From positions 92,905-156,904 of the forward strand of contig NZ_JOEV01000030.1 of NCBI RefSeq assembly GCF_000721105.1: 64,000 nucleotides of DNA, given 5' to 3'. A program made the translations under genes and the position numbers. Of this stretch, positions 1-9,132 are shown piece after piece (position 1 is the first letter of the stretch; the number at the start of each line of letters is the position of its first letter). The notes beneath the pieces were generated by a model. The model made no database searches. It saw only the letters and a list, made by a program, of their open reading frames with translations, and had not been told where the DNA came from. This DNA is from Streptomyces cellulosae. Its GTDB lineage: Bacteria; Actinomycetota; Actinomycetes; Streptomycetales; Streptomycetaceae.

Positions 1-2
1 GT

Positions 3-365
3 GAGCTGTTCAAGAAGGCCTTCGCGGGCGGCAACCGCAGGAAGTGGCGGCTCAACCACTCCCCGCTCTTCCTGGACTTCCTGGAGGGCAAGGTCGACTT
101 CCCGTGCACGGCCTGGGCGATCCCGAACTACTCGCTGTTCGGCTGGCAGCGGCCCTGCTACCTGATGAGCGACGGGTACGTGCCCACGTACCGCGAACTC
201 ATCGAGGAGACCGACTGGGACAAGTACGGCCGCGGCAAGGACCCGCGCTGCGCCAACTGCATGGCGCACTGCGGCTACGAGCCCACCGCCGTCCTCGCCA
301 CCATGGGTTCCCTCAAGGAGTCCCTGCGCGCCATGCGCGAGACCGTCTCCGGAAACCGCGAGTAG
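3..365 (+). CDS. hpnH: Adenosyl-hopene transferase HpnH, 3' end only
   Basis: The window opens inside this gene; only the last 120 codons are present. HpnH is a radical SAM enzyme that joins an adenosyl group to diploptene, the first step in making extended-side-chain hopanoids. The retained part has the C-terminal features of the family: a [13 protein letters not shown] stretch near residue 15 of the fragment and a cysteine cluster of the form CxxCxxxC ([13 protein letters not shown]) that probably binds an auxiliary metal or cluster. The ispG remnant, dxs, aminotransferase and XRE gene that follow are the order of the hopanoid block in Streptomyces (S. coelicolor SCO6766 onward), which supports the call. 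The stop is TAG and the next gene starts 4 bp later, so the genes are probably one operon. Confidence 0.9.
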   Translation, partial: ELFKKAFAGGNRRKWRLNHSPLFLDFLEGKVDFPCTAWAIPNYSLFGWQRPCYLMSDGYVPTYRELIEETDWDKYGRGKDPRCANCMAHCGYEPTAVLATMGSLKESLRAMRETVSGNRE

Positions 366-369
366 CGCC

Positions 370-1384
370 ATGACCGCCGTCTCCTTGGGCGTCCCCGAGG
401 TACCGGTCCGGCCGATCGCCGAGCGACGCGTGTCCCGGCAGATCCACGTCGGGCCGGTGGCGGTCGGGGGCGGGGCCCCGGTGTCGGTGCAGTCGATGAC
501 GACGACCCGGACGTCCGACATCGGTGCCACCCTGCAGCAGATCGCCGAGCTCACCGCGTCCGGCTGCCAGATCGTCCGCGTGGCCTGCCCCACCCAGGAC
601 GACGCGGACGCCCTCGCGACCATCGCCCGCAAGGAAGGACCACGGCACACCGATCCGGATCGGGGTCAACGCCGGGTCACTGGATCGCCGGTTGCTGCGG
701 AAGTACGGCAGGGCGACCCCGGAGGCCCTGGTCGAGAGCGCCCTGTGGGAAGCCTCCCTCTTCGAGGAGCACGACTTCCGGGACATCAAGATCTCGGTGA
801 AGCACAACGACCCCGTGGTGATGGTCAGCGCATATCAGCAGCTCGCCGAGCAGTGCGACTACCCGCTGCACCTGGGTGTGACCGAGGCGGGCCCGGCGTT
901 CCAGGGCACGATCAAGTCGGCCGTGGCCTTCGGGGCGCTGCTGAGCAGGGGCATCGGCGACACCATCCGGGTGTCGTTGTCCGCCCCGCCGGTCGAGGAG
1001 GTCAAGGTCGGCATCCAGATCCTTCAGGCGCTCGGGCTCAGGCAGCGGCGGCTGGAGATCGTGTCGTGTCCGTCCTGCGGGCGGGCCCAGGTCGACGTCT
1101 ACAAGCTGGCCGAAGAGGTCACGGCGGGCCTGGAGGGCATGGAGGTGCCGCTCAGGGTCGCCGTCATGGGGTGCGTGGTCAACGGACCCGGAGAGGCGCG
1201 GGAGGCCGACCTCGGCGTCGCCTCCGGGAACGGCAAGGGGCAGATCTTCGTCAAGGGCGAGGTCGTCAAGACCGTGCCCGAGTCGAAGATCGTTCAGACC
1301 CTGATCGAAGAGGCGATGAAGATCGCCGAGCAGATGGAGCAGGACGGCGTCGCCTCGGGGGAGCCGGCCGTCACCGTGAGTTGA
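370..1384 (+). pseudogene. ispG: Hopanoid-cluster ispG copy with internal frameshifting deletion
   Basis: IspG (GcpE) is the iron-sulfur enzyme that makes HMBPP in the MEP isoprenoid pathway. The first ~90 codons read in one frame ([30 protein letters not shown]) and the rest in another ([17 protein letters not shown] to the end at 1384). The junction near 630-640 lacks the family segment from about SQIPVIADIHF to the helix before KDHG, about 48 residues, or near 143 bp, so the two halves are out of frame. The 3' half still has the cluster cysteines (SCPSCGRAQ and [12 protein letters not shown]). The missing part belongs to the TIM barrel, so even a frameshift could not restore the enzyme. 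Streptomycetes commonly carry a second, essential ispG elsewhere. A sequencing slip of one base cannot explain a loss this size, but an assembly error is possible. Confidence 0.85.
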
Positions 1385-1411
1385 ACAGCACGGACCGATA
1401 GGGGGCCCGAC

Positions 1412-3328
1412 GTGACGATTCTGGAGAACATCCGGGGACCACGCGACCTGAAGGCGCTGTCCGAGACGGAACTCGGCGAACTGTCCGAAGAGATACGTGA
1501 GTTCCTCGTGCACGCGGTCGCCAGGACCGGCGGACACCTCGGGCCCAACCTGGGGGTGGTGGAACTGACCATCGCGCTCCACCGGGTCTTCGAGTCGCCG
1601 GTCGACCGCATCCTGTGGGACACCGGCCACCAGAGCTACGTACACAAGATGTTGACGGGACGTCAGGACTTCTCCAAGCTGCGCGGCAAGGGGGGCCTGT
1701 CCGGCTATCCCTCCCGCGAGGAGTCCGAGCACGACGTCATCGAGAACAGTCACGCCTCCACGGCGCTGGGCTGGGCCGACGGACTCGCCAAGGCCCGCCA
1801 GGTGCAGGGCGAGAACGGCCATGTCGTCGCGGTCATCGGTGACGGGGCGCTGACCGGCGGCATGGCCTGGGAGGCGCTGAACAACATCGCCGCCGCCAAG
1901 GACCGGCCGCTGATCATCGTCGTCAACGACAACGAGCGCTCGTACGCGCCGACCATCGGCGGCCTCGCCAACCACCTGGCCACCCTGCGCACGACCGACG
2001 GCTACGAGAAGGTCCTGGCCTGGGGCAAGGACGTCCTGCAGCGGACCCCGTTGCTCGGCAACACCGTCTACGAGTCGCTGCACGGAGCCAAGAAGGGCTT
2101 CAAGGACGCGTTCGCCCCGCAGGGCATGTTCGAGGACCTCGGGCTGAAGTACGTCGGCCCGATCGACGGGCACGACCTCAAGGCCGTCGAGTCGGCGCTC
2201 CGGCGGGCCAAGCGCTTCCACGGGCCGGTGCTCGTGCACTGCCTCACCGAGAAGGGGCGCGGCTACGAACCGGCCCTCGCCCATGAGGAGGACCACTTCC
2301 ACACCGTCGGCGTGATGGACCCGCTCACCTGCGCGCCGCTCACGCCGGCCGGCGGGCCGTCCTGGACCTCGGTGTTCGGCGACGAGATGGTGCGGATCGG
2401 TGAGGAGCGCGACGACGTCGTGGCGATCACGGCGGCCATGCTGCACCCGGTGGGACTCGGCAAGTTCGCCGCACGCTTCCCGGGCCGGGTCTGGGACGTG
2501 GGCATAGCAGAACAGCACGCGGCCGTGTCCGCGGCCGGCCTCGCCACGGGCGGGCTGCACCCGGTCGTCGCCGTCTACGCGACGTTCCTGAACCGCGCCT
2601 TCGACCAGCTCCTGATGGATGTCGCCCTGCACCGCTGCGGGGTCACGTTCGTCCTGGACCGGGCCGGGGTCACCGGGGCCGACGGGCCTTCCCACAACGG
2701 CATGTGGGACATGTCGATCCTCCAGGTCGTGCCCGGCCTCAGGATCGCCGCACCGCGCGACGCCGACCAGCTGCGGGCGCAGCTGAGGGAGGCGGTCGCG
2801 GTGGACGACGCGCCGACGCTGGTGCGCTTCCCGAAGGAGTCGGTGGGACCGGTGATCCCGGCGGTCGACCGGGTGGGCGGCCTGGACGTCCTGCACCGCG
2901 CGGACCGGCCCGAGGTGCTCCTGGTCGCCGTCGGCGTGATGGCGCCCGTCTGCCTCCAGGCCGCCGAACTGCTGGCGGCCCGGGGCATCGGATGCACGGT
3001 CGTCGACCCGAGGTGGGTCAAACCGGTCGACCCGGCGCTCCCCGGCCTCGCCGCCGCACACCGGCTGGTCGCCGTCGTCGAGGACAACAGCCGCGCCTCC
3101 GGCGTGGGCGCCGCGGTGGCGCTCGCCCTCGGTGACGCCGACGTCGACGTCCCCGTACGGCGGTTCGGCATACCCGAGCAGTTCCTCGCGCACGCCAAAC
3201 GGAGCGAGGTGCTCGCCGACATCGGCCTCACGCCCGTCGAGGTCGCCGGACGGATCGGCGCGAGCCTCGCCGTCAAGGAGGCGAGCCGGGCCGTCCAGGA
3301 AGAGCTGTCCAAGGAGACACAGGAATGA
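1412..3328 (+). CDS. dxs: 1-deoxy-D-xylulose-5-phosphate synthase
   Basis: This 638-residue protein makes DXP from pyruvate and glyceraldehyde 3-phosphate with thiamine diphosphate, the first step of the MEP pathway. The N-terminal ThDP motif starts at GDGALTGG (about residue 144) and ends in the [19 protein letters not shown] stretch. The transketolase-type middle domain has [11 protein letters not shown], and the [15 protein letters not shown] motif is intact. Length matches the family. It starts with GTG after a GGGGG-type ribosome site. In this position it is the hopanoid-cluster paralogue, supplying isoprenoid precursor for squalene and hopene. It overlaps the next gene by ATGA at 3325-3328, so the two are translationally coupled. 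Unlike the adjacent ispG it looks fully intact. Confidence 0.95.
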   Translation: MTILENIRGPRDLKALSETELGELSEEIREFLVHAVARTGGHLGPNLGVVELTIALHRVFESPVDRILWDTGHQSYVHKMLTGRQDFSKLRGKGGLSGYPSREESEHDVIENSHASTALGWADGLAKARQVQGENGHVVAVIGDGALTGGMAWEALNNIAAAKDRPLIIVVNDNERSYAPTIGGLANHLATLRTTDGYEKVLAWGKDVLQRTPLLGNTVYESLHGAKKGFKDAFAPQGMFEDLGLKYVGPIDGHDLKAVESALRRAKRFHGPVLVHCLTEKGRGYEPALAHEEDHFHTVGVMDPLTCAPLTPAGGPSWTSVFGDEMVRIGEERDDVVAITAAMLHPVGLGKFAARFPGRVWDVGIAEQHAAVSAAGLATGGLHPVVAVYATFLNRAFDQLLMDVALHRCGVTFVLDRAGVTGADGPSHNGMWDMSILQVVPGLRIAAPRDADQLRAQLREAVAVDDAPTLVRFPKESVGPVIPAVDRVGGLDVLHRADRPEVLLVAVGVMAPVCLQAAELLAARGIGCTVVDPRWVKPVDPALPGLAAAHRLVAVVEDNSRASGVGAAVALALGDADVDVPVRRFGIPEQFLAHAKRSEVLADIGLTPVEVAGRIGASLAVKEASRAVQEELSKETQE

Positions 3329-4743
3329 CAACCGCCAAACCCGCGTCGTCCTCCTCGCAGGCCGGGGAGTTCGACCTCGGCGCGCTGCTGGCCGAGCGCG
3401 GAGCCGAGCGCTACGAGCTGCACACCAAGTACCTCAACCACCAGCTCCCGCGCATGCTGCACACCATCGGCTTCGACAAGGTCTACGAGCGGGGCGAGGG
3501 CGCGCACTTCTGGGACGCGGACGGCAACGACTACCTGGACATGCTCGCCGGGTTCGGGGTGATGGCCCTGGGCCGTCATCACCCCGTCGTCCGCAGGGCG
3601 CTGCACGACGTCCTCGACGCCCAGCTCGCCGACCTGACCCGCTTCGACTGCCAGCCGCTGCCCGGGCTGCTGGCCGAGAAGCTGCTGGCCCACAGCCCGC
3701 ACCTGGACCGGGTGTTCTTCGGCAACAGCGGGACGGAGGCGGTCGAGACCGCGCTGAAGTTCGCCCGGTACGCCACCGGTAAGCCGCGGATCCTCTACTG
3801 CGACCACGCCTTCCACGGCCTGACCACCGGCTCGTTGTCGGTCAACGGCGAGGACGGCTTCCGGGACGGCTTCGCCCCGCTGCTGCCCGACACGGCCGTA
3901 CCCCTCGGCGACCTGCCGGCTCTGGCCCGGGAGTTGAAGAAGGGGGACGTGGCCGCCCTGATCGTCGAGCCGGTCCAGGGCAAGGGCGTGCACGAGGCGC
4001 CGCCCGGATATCTGCGCGCCGCTCAGGAGTTGCTGCACAAGCACAAGGCGCTCCTCATCGCGGACGAGGTGCAGACGGGTCTCGGCCGTACCGGCGACTT
4101 CTACGCCTACCAGCACGAGGACGGTGTCGAGCCGGACCTGGTGTGCGTGGCCAAGGCGTTGTCCGGCGGCTATGTGCCGGTCGGTGCCACCCTCGGCAAG
4201 GACTGGATCTTCAAGAAGGTCTACTCGTCGATGGACCGGGTGCTGGTCCACTCGGCGAGCTTCGGCTCCAACGCGCAGGCCATGGCGGCCGGACTGGCCG
4301 TCCTGTCGGTGATGGAGAACGAGCAGACCGTGGCCCATGCTCGGGCCACGGGCGAGCTGCTGAAGTCCCGGCTGACCGCACTGATCGACAAGTACGAGCT
4401 GCTCGCCGACGTCCGCGGCCGGGGCCTGATGATCGGCATCGAGTTCGGAAAGCCCAAGTCGCTGAAGCTGCGCAGCCGCTGGACCATGCTGCAGGCCGCC
4501 CGCAAGGGGCTCTTCGCGCAGATGGTGGTCGTCCCGCTGCTGCAGCACCACCGCATCCTCACCCAGGTCTCCGGCGACCATCTTGAGGTGATCAAGCTGA
4601 TTCCGCCGCTGGTCGTGGGCGAAGAGGACGTGGACCGGTTCGTGGACGCGTTCACCGCCGTGATGGACGAGGCACACAGCGGCGGCGGGCTGATGTGGGA
4701 CTTCGGCAAGACGCTGATCAAACAGGCGGTGGCGAACCGGTAG
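3325..4743 (+). CDS. Class-III PLP aminotransferase of the hopanoid cluster
   Basis: This 472-residue protein is an aspartate aminotransferase-superfamily (class III) enzyme. Visible motifs are [16 protein letters not shown] (cofactor phosphate region), [13 protein letters not shown] (the D that contacts the PLP pyridine), and [15 protein letters not shown], whose lysine forms the Schiff base. Homologues in this position in streptomycetes are proposed to turn a ribosyl or formyl hopane into aminobacteriohopanetriol, and some annotations call it HpnO. That substrate is inferred from context; the transaminase fold is clear. Its ATG overlaps the dxs stop. It is the last metabolic gene of the block; the regulator follows after 74 bp. 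Confidence 0.9.
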   Translation: MTTAKPASSSSQAGEFDLGALLAERGAERYELHTKYLNHQLPRMLHTIGFDKVYERGEGAHFWDADGNDYLDMLAGFGVMALGRHHPVVRRALHDVLDAQLADLTRFDCQPLPGLLAEKLLAHSPHLDRVFFGNSGTEAVETALKFARYATGKPRILYCDHAFHGLTTGSLSVNGEDGFRDGFAPLLPDTAVPLGDLPALARELKKGDVAALIVEPVQGKGVHEAPPGYLRAAQELLHKHKALLIADEVQTGLGRTGDFYAYQHEDGVEPDLVCVAKALSGGYVPVGATLGKDWIFKKVYSSMDRVLVHSASFGSNAQAMAAGLAVLSVMENEQTVAHARATGELLKSRLTALIDKYELLADVRGRGLMIGIEFGKPKSLKLRSRWTMLQAARKGLFAQMVVVPLLQHHRILTQVSGDHLEVIKLIPPLVVGEEDVDRFVDAFTAVMDEAHSGGGLMWDFGKTLIKQAVANR

Positions 4744-4770
4744 GCGGCGAACGTCTTCTTCCGCGCGGGT

Positions 4771-4805
4771 TTGCCTCTGAGACAAGAAAATTGCCTTGGA
4801 GGCAA
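4771..4805 (+). promoter_or_regulatory. Two phased palindromic operators before the XRE-cupin gene
   Basis: Two 15-bp inverted repeats lie exactly 20 bp (two helical turns) apart. TTGCCTCTGAGACAA at 4771-4785 is imperfect and TTGCCTTGGAGGCAA at 4791-4805 is perfect, giving TTGnCTnnnAGnCAA. The second contains the GGAGG that may serve as ribosome site of the regulator gene, so a bound dimer or an RNA hairpin could block its expression. Autoregulation by the XRE protein is inferred. Confidence 0.6.
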
Positions 4806-4817
4806 GGCTGCGGCTCA

Positions 4818-5456
4818 ATGGAGAGCATGAGCTCTTCGGAAGCCGAGAACGAACCGGCGACCGGGCAGGGTGCCGACCTGCCCGCCGTCGCACCCCAGCT
4901 GCGCGCCCTGCGCCGCCGGGCCTCGCTCACCCTGGAGGCCGCCGCCCGCGCCGCCGGACTGTCGCCCGCCCACCTCTCCCGACTGGAGACCGGGCAGCGC
5001 CAGCCCTCGCTGCCGATGCTGCTCGCACTCGCCCGTATCTACGGTACGACGGTCTCGGAGCTGCTCGGCGAGACCGTCGCCGAGCGGGACGCCGTCGTGC
5101 GCGCCGCCGACATGGAGCCGACCGCGGCCGGTGGTTGGACCTACTGGCAGGCCGGCGCGCCAGGGCATGGCATGCAGGCCCTGCGCGTCCACGTGCCGCA
5201 CGGCTCCCAGGGCGACATCGTGCGCGTCCACCCGGGCGAGGAATGGCTCTACGTGCTCCAGGGCCGGCTGCGGCTGCGGCTCGCGGACACCACGCACCGG
5301 CTCGGCCCGGGCGACAGCGCGCACTTCGACTCGCTCACCCCGCACCGTATCGCCGCCCAGGACCCCGACGGCGTCGAGCTCCTGTTCGTCCACACCCTGC
5401 TGCAGAGCCCCACGGCCACGCTGTGCCTGGGCCACACCCCTGGAGAGATGCCATGA
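4818..5456 (+). CDS. XRE-family regulator with C-terminal cupin domain
   Basis: A 212-residue transcription factor from the ATG at 4818; an in-frame ATG at 4827 is an alternative. Residues ~25-85 form a lambda-Cro-type HTH (LRALRRRASLTLEAAARAAG, then SPAHLSRLETGQRQPSLPML). Residues ~130-205 form a small cupin barrel with HPGEEWLYVLQGRLRLRL and LGPGDSAHFDSLTPHRI, the usual sensor in this class. The ligand cannot be read from sequence. It sits just behind the hopanoid enzymes on the same strand and overlaps the next small membrane gene by ATGA. The pair (regulator plus tiny membrane protein) is conserved in streptomycetes at this place (SCO6770-6771 type). Two palindromes directly upstream suggest autoregulation. 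Confidence 0.88.
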   Translation: MESMSSSEAENEPATGQGADLPAVAPQLRALRRRASLTLEAAARAAGLSPAHLSRLETGQRQPSLPMLLALARIYGTTVSELLGETVAERDAVVRAADMEPTAAGGWTYWQAGAPGHGMQALRVHVPHGSQGDIVRVHPGEEWLYVLQGRLRLRLADTTHRLGPGDSAHFDSLTPHRIAAQDPDGVELLFVHTLLQSPTATLCLGHTPGEMP

Positions 5457-5575
5457 GTGACATGGAGGAGAAGTTCCCGCGCGCCCTGTGGGTGCGGTTG
5501 ATCATCTACATCGCGGTCGGCCACGTGTTCGCGGCCTTCATCTACTTCCTGTTCGAGGTGGGCGCCCAGCAGTAG
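5453..5575 (+). CDS. Small single-span membrane protein (DUF6126 type)
   Basis: A 40-residue peptide beginning MSDMEEKFPRALWVRLIIYI. A charged N-terminus is followed by one hydrophobic segment (about residues 14-35) and a short polar tail ending GAQQ. The ATG overlaps the stop of the XRE-cupin gene, so it is translationally coupled. It fits the DUF6126 family, whose function is unknown. The coupling suggests it acts with the regulator, perhaps as a membrane sensor or tether, but nothing in the sequence proves this. Confidence 0.8.
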   Translation: MSDMEEKFPRALWVRLIIYIAVGHVFAAFIYFLFEVGAQQ

Positions 5576-5604
5576 GGGGTGTCAGGCGGGAGCGGTCGTA
5601 CGTC

Positions 5605-6402
5605 TCAGTCGAGCAGCCGTTCCCGCAGTCGCTCCCGGATCTCCGGGGTGACCCCCAGCCCCTTCTCCAGGTAGGCGCCGACGCTGCCCCATGTCTCGTC
5701 GATCGTCTCGAACGCGGCCGTCAGATACTCGACCCGGGCCTCGAAGAGAGGGCTGAGCAGCTCCATCACCTCGGGGGAGTAGGCCGAGGACGAGCCGCCG
5801 CTGCGGCGCACCTTGTAGCGGCGGTGCTTGGCGTTCGACTCCAGGTAGTCGGCGACGATCGCCTCCCGCTCCACGCCCAGGACGAGCAGCGTCACCGCCA
5901 CCGACAGTCCCGCGCGGTCCTTGCCGGCCGCGCAGTGCATCAGCACCGGGAGACTGTCCTCGGCGAGCTCACGCAGCACCCGGGAGTGCTCGGCGGTGCG
6001 CTCCTTGATGATCATGCGGTACGAGGCGATCATCCGGTTGGCGGCCTTGCCGTCGCCGAGGATCTCGCGCAGCTGGTCGGTCTCGCCGTCGCGGACCATT
6101 GTCCAGAACTCGGCGCCGTGCGCCGGGTCGGTCAGCGGCAGGTTCACGTTGCGTACGCCCGGCAGCTCGACGTCGGGCCCTTCCAGCCTCTGGTCCGCCG
6201 CGTTGCGGAAGTCGAAGATCGTGTGCAGGCCCAGGGAGGAGAGGAAGGCGGCGTCGTCCTCGGTCGCGTGCGCGAGGTGGCCGCTGCGGAACAGCACCCC
6301 GTACCTCACCCGGCGTCCGTCCACCGTCGGCAGTCCCCCCACGTCGCGGAAGTTGCGCACTCCGGTCAGGTCGGGTTCGGTGGACGGGACCTGCTGCGTC
6401 AC
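5605..6402 (-). CDS. Tyrosine-protein phosphatase (Y_phosphatase3 type)
   Basis: A 265-residue protein read from GTG at 6402, chosen because GAGGAGG lies 7 bases upstream; longer in-frame starts have no such site. It begins with the family's N-terminal hallmark (LTGVRNFRDVGG) and LFRSGHL. The catalytic P-loop is HCAAGKDRAG (Cx5R), typical of bacterial tyrosine or phosphoinositide phosphatases of the IphP group. A general acid is likely in the LTDPAHGAEF region. The C-terminal half is helical. It is convergent with the hopanoid block (29 bp apart) and divergent from the alpha-galactosidase gene. Substrate is unknown. Confidence 0.9.
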   Translation of the reverse strand: MTQQVPSTEPDLTGVRNFRDVGGLPTVDGRRVRYGVLFRSGHLAHATEDDAAFLSSLGLHTIFDFRNAADQRLEGPDVELPGVRNVNLPLTDPAHGAEFWTMVRDGETDQLREILGDGKAANRMIASYRMIIKERTAEHSRVLRELAEDSLPVLMHCAAGKDRAGLSVAVTLLVLGVEREAIVADYLESNAKHRRYKVRRSGGSSSAYSPEVMELLSPLFEARVEYLTAAFETIDETWGSVGAYLEKGLGVTPEIRERLRERLLD

Positions 6403-6550
6403 GGGCGCCTCCTCAAACGGCTCCCGTCGACGCGGCTCGGCGACGGGCACGCACTCGACCATACGACATAGGTTCCTGGGGCAATGAGTTGTCCACAGGC
6501 GTTGCACCGAGGGTGCGCCGACCCTGATGATGTTCAGGCTTGAGCGCACC

Positions 6551-6580
6551 TGTTCGTGTCTGTTGGTATCTGTGAGGGAC
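6551..6580 (+). promoter_or_regulatory. Three 10-bp direct repeats over the alpha-galactosidase leader
   Basis: TGTTCGTGTC, TGTTGGTATC and TGTGAGGGAC follow each other with a 10-bp period just before the ATG at 6584. Helix-phased TGTT-type direct repeats are the style of DeoR-family operators. The third repeat includes the ribosome site. Regulator and function are inferred. Confidence 0.35.
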
Positions 6581-6583
6581 TGC

Positions 6584-8659
6584 ATGCTGGAAATCGCCGA
6601 CAACGGCCGTACGTGGATCCTGTCCGGGCCGGCCAGCAGTTACGCCCTCCATCTCACCGAGGGCGACGAGCTGCTGCACCTGCACTGGGGCCCGCGGATC
6701 GGGCTCGCCGACGCCGAGGCCCTCGCCGTCCGCCCGCTGCCGGACTACTGGCCCTTCGAGTCCCCGCTCGACGGGCGCGAGGAGTATCCCGTCGAGGGCG
6801 GCCCCCGCTTCGTCCGCCCGGCCCTGTCCGTGCGCACGGACGAGCGACGCGGCACCGAGTGGACCTTCGAGGCGTACGAACGGGCCGAGGACGACGAGCT
6901 GCGGCTGCGGTTCCGGGACGGAGGGCTCGCGATCACGCTGCACTACCGGATGCGGCACGACGTCGTGGAGCGCTGGGTGAGCCTGGACAACGAGGGGCCC
7001 GCGGTGGAGCTCCTGCGCGCCGACTCGGCCACCTGGACCCTGCCCGACCGTGAGGGCGGCTGGCGGCTCTCCCAGCTGCATGGCCGCTGGGCGGCGGAGT
7101 CCCGGCTGGTGCGCGCCCCCCTCACCTACGGTGAGAAGGTCATCGGCAGCCGCCGCGGCCACACCGGGCACCAGCACCTGCCGTGGGTCGCGCTCGACAC
7201 CGACGCGACCGAGGAGCGCGGCGAGGTGTACGGCTGCGCCCTCGGCTGGTCCGGTTCCTGGCGCATCGCCGTGGCCGAGCTGCCCGACACCCGCGTACAG
7301 ATCACCGGCGGCGCCGGCTACGACGACTCCGGCCTGTTCCGTCTTCAGGCGGGGGAGTCCTTCACCACACCCGTCTTCGCCGGCCTGTGGAGCGAGGGAG
7401 GCTTCGGCGGGGCGAGCCGCGCCTGGCACGCCTACCAGCGGGCGTACGTCATCCCGGACGCGGACCGGGACCGGCCCGTGCTGTTCAACTCCTGGGAGGC
7501 CACGGAGTTCGACATCTCCGAGGAGCAGCAGGGGGTGCTGGCCCGCCGGGCGGCGTCGATCGGTGTCGAGCTGTTCGTCGTCGACGACGGCTGGTTCGGC
7601 AAGCGCACCAGCGACCGGGCCGGACTCGGCGACTGGACGCCCAACCCCGACCGCTTCCCCGGCGGCCTCAAGCCGCTGGCCGACTATGTGCACGCCCTCG
7701 GCATGCAGTTCGGCATCTGGGTCGAGCCCGAGATGGTCAACCCGGACAGCGACCTCTACCGCGCCCACCCGGACTGGGTGCAGTACCAACCGGGGCGAAA
7801 GCGGACGGAGCTGCGCAACCAGCTCGTACTGAACCTCGCCCGCGAGGACGTCCAGGAGTACCTCTGGCAGCAGCTCCACACCCTGCTCTCCAGTGCCCCG
7901 ATCGACTATGTGAAGTGGGACTTCAACCGCTGCTTCACCGACGCCGGCTGGCCCGGAGACGCCTACCCGCAGCGAATGTGGGTCGACCACGTGACCGCGC
8001 TGTACCGGCTGCTCGACCGGCTGCGTGAGGCCCACCCGCACGTCGCCTTCGAGTCCTGCTCGGGCGGCGGCGGCCGGATCGACCTCGGGGTGATGAGCCG
8101 TACGGACCAGGTGTGGACCTCCGACAACACCGACCCGCTCGACCGGCTCGCCATCCAGCACGGCTTCAGTCAGATCCACCCCGCGCGCGTGATGGCCGCC
8201 TGGGTCACCGACAGCCCCAACACGCAGCTCAACGGCCGGGTCAGCTCACTGCGGTTCCGGTTCGTCAGCGCCATGGCCGGAGTGCTCGGGGTCGGCGGGG
8301 ACCTCGCCGAGTGGACCGAGGAGGAACTCGCCGAGGCCGGTGACTGGGTGGCTCTCTACAAGGAGATCCGGCCCCTCGTGCAGCGCGGCGACCTCTACCG
8401 GCTGCGGCCCCCGGAGGGCGGGCTGAGCGCGGTGCAGTACGTCCTCGACGACGAGGCGGTCGTGCTCGCCTGGCTCCAGGCCCAGAGCTACGGTGAGCCG
8501 GTCCCGGCGCTGCGGCTGCGCGGGCTCGATCCGGCCGCGTCGTACGAATGCCGTGAAACGGGCGAAGTCCACCGAGGGGCCGTACTGCTGCACCACGGAC
8601 TGCGTACCGGTTTGCGGGGAGATCTGGACGCGACGGTTCTCCGGCTGCGCCGCATCTGA
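6584..8659 (+). CDS. Alpha-galactosidase, GH36 family
   Basis: A 691-residue intracellular glycoside hydrolase releasing terminal alpha-galactose from raffinose- or melibiose-type sugars. An N-terminal beta-supersandwich (~1-290) is followed by the TIM barrel. The catalytic nucleophile is the Asp in YVKWDFNR (~residue 444) and the acid/base is in TSDNTDPLDR (~513). The SCSGGGGR motif of the GH36 group lies between them. The start at 6584 is preceded by a GAGGG ribosome site; the frame is open further upstream but lacks signals. No signal peptide is seen. It is a lone catabolic gene with no transporter beside it in this window. Confidence 0.93.
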   Translation: MLEIADNGRTWILSGPASSYALHLTEGDELLHLHWGPRIGLADAEALAVRPLPDYWPFESPLDGREEYPVEGGPRFVRPALSVRTDERRGTEWTFEAYERAEDDELRLRFRDGGLAITLHYRMRHDVVERWVSLDNEGPAVELLRADSATWTLPDREGGWRLSQLHGRWAAESRLVRAPLTYGEKVIGSRRGHTGHQHLPWVALDTDATEERGEVYGCALGWSGSWRIAVAELPDTRVQITGGAGYDDSGLFRLQAGESFTTPVFAGLWSEGGFGGASRAWHAYQRAYVIPDADRDRPVLFNSWEATEFDISEEQQGVLARRAASIGVELFVVDDGWFGKRTSDRAGLGDWTPNPDRFPGGLKPLADYVHALGMQFGIWVEPEMVNPDSDLYRAHPDWVQYQPGRKRTELRNQLVLNLAREDVQEYLWQQLHTLLSSAPIDYVKWDFNRCFTDAGWPGDAYPQRMWVDHVTALYRLLDRLREAHPHVAFESCSGGGGRIDLGVMSRTDQVWTSDNTDPLDRLAIQHGFSQIHPARVMAAWVTDSPNTQLNGRVSSLRFRFVSAMAGVLGVGGDLAEWTEEELAEAGDWVALYKEIRPLVQRGDLYRLRPPEGGLSAVQYVLDDEAVVLAWLQAQSYGEPVPALRLRGLDPAASYECRETGEVHRGAVLLHHGLRTGLRGDLDATVLRLRRI

Positions 8660-8888
8660 GAGTTGTGTCCGAATTGGCGCCTTCATTCCAACTCCATGCG
8701 GATTTAGGGGATCTGTGGGGTGCCGAGTGAGGAGCGTCATATTCGTGACCGTGCGTCGCCCGTCATGTCCACGTAATTCCGGCGTATTTCAAGGGAATTT
8801 GAGGTGAGGGGCTTCCTCCGGATTGACGGAGGGTGACCGGTATTTCCCCCGGGGATCAACGGGAACGCAAGGGGACGCAACCTCTCAC

Positions 8889-8918
8889 TTGTCCGTGTGC
8901 GTCTTGGTCGCTTACGTT
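8889..8918 (+). promoter_or_regulatory. Probable promoter of the riboswitch-LysM/M23 transcript
   Basis: TTGTCC at 8889-8894 and TACGTT at 8913-8918 are separated by 18 bp and lie about 25-30 bp upstream of the first conserved riboswitch bases. This matches the housekeeping-type promoter arrangement of Streptomyces. The 8660-8888 stretch before it has no gene that can be supported. Confidence 0.5.
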
Positions 8919-8939
8919 CACGATCCATCCATCCGGACG

Positions 8940-9118
8940 GACGCCCAATCCTGCCGCCGCCCGGAGCCCGCACACACCCACCCGTACACGGCAGGAGCGG
9001 GGGACCCACAGGCACAACCGCCTGTTCCGGTCTCCGGAACAGGCTAGGGGTAAAGCCGTTTCCTCGGAGCGGCCGGGCATCTCCAGTCCGCACCCGACAG
9101 CTCACCTCGCAGGCGCCG
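8940..9118 (+). ncRNA. c-di-AMP riboswitch (ydaO/yuaA class)
   Basis: The 5' leader has the conserved blocks of this class in order: AATCCTGCCG pairing with CGGCAGGAGCGGGGGACCCA, the AGGGGTAAAGCCG block near 9045-9058, GGCCGGGCATCTCC near 9071-9084, and CCCGACAGCTCACCTCGCAG near 9092-9111. A GGAGAGGAA ribosome site follows directly. In Streptomyces this riboswitch controls cell-wall hydrolases (rpfA- and LysM/M23-type genes), exactly the kind of gene downstream here. High c-di-AMP is expected to switch expression off. Boundaries are approximate. Confidence 0.9.
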
Positions 9119-9132
9119 GAGAGGAATTCGCC

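Noticed and set aside
677..3331. Long open minus-strand frames opposite ispG/dxs and the aminotransferase (up to 884 codons)
   Set aside because: Antisense shadows of GC-rich coding DNA: Arg/His/Gly/Val-rich translations without domains, opposite genes with clear motifs.
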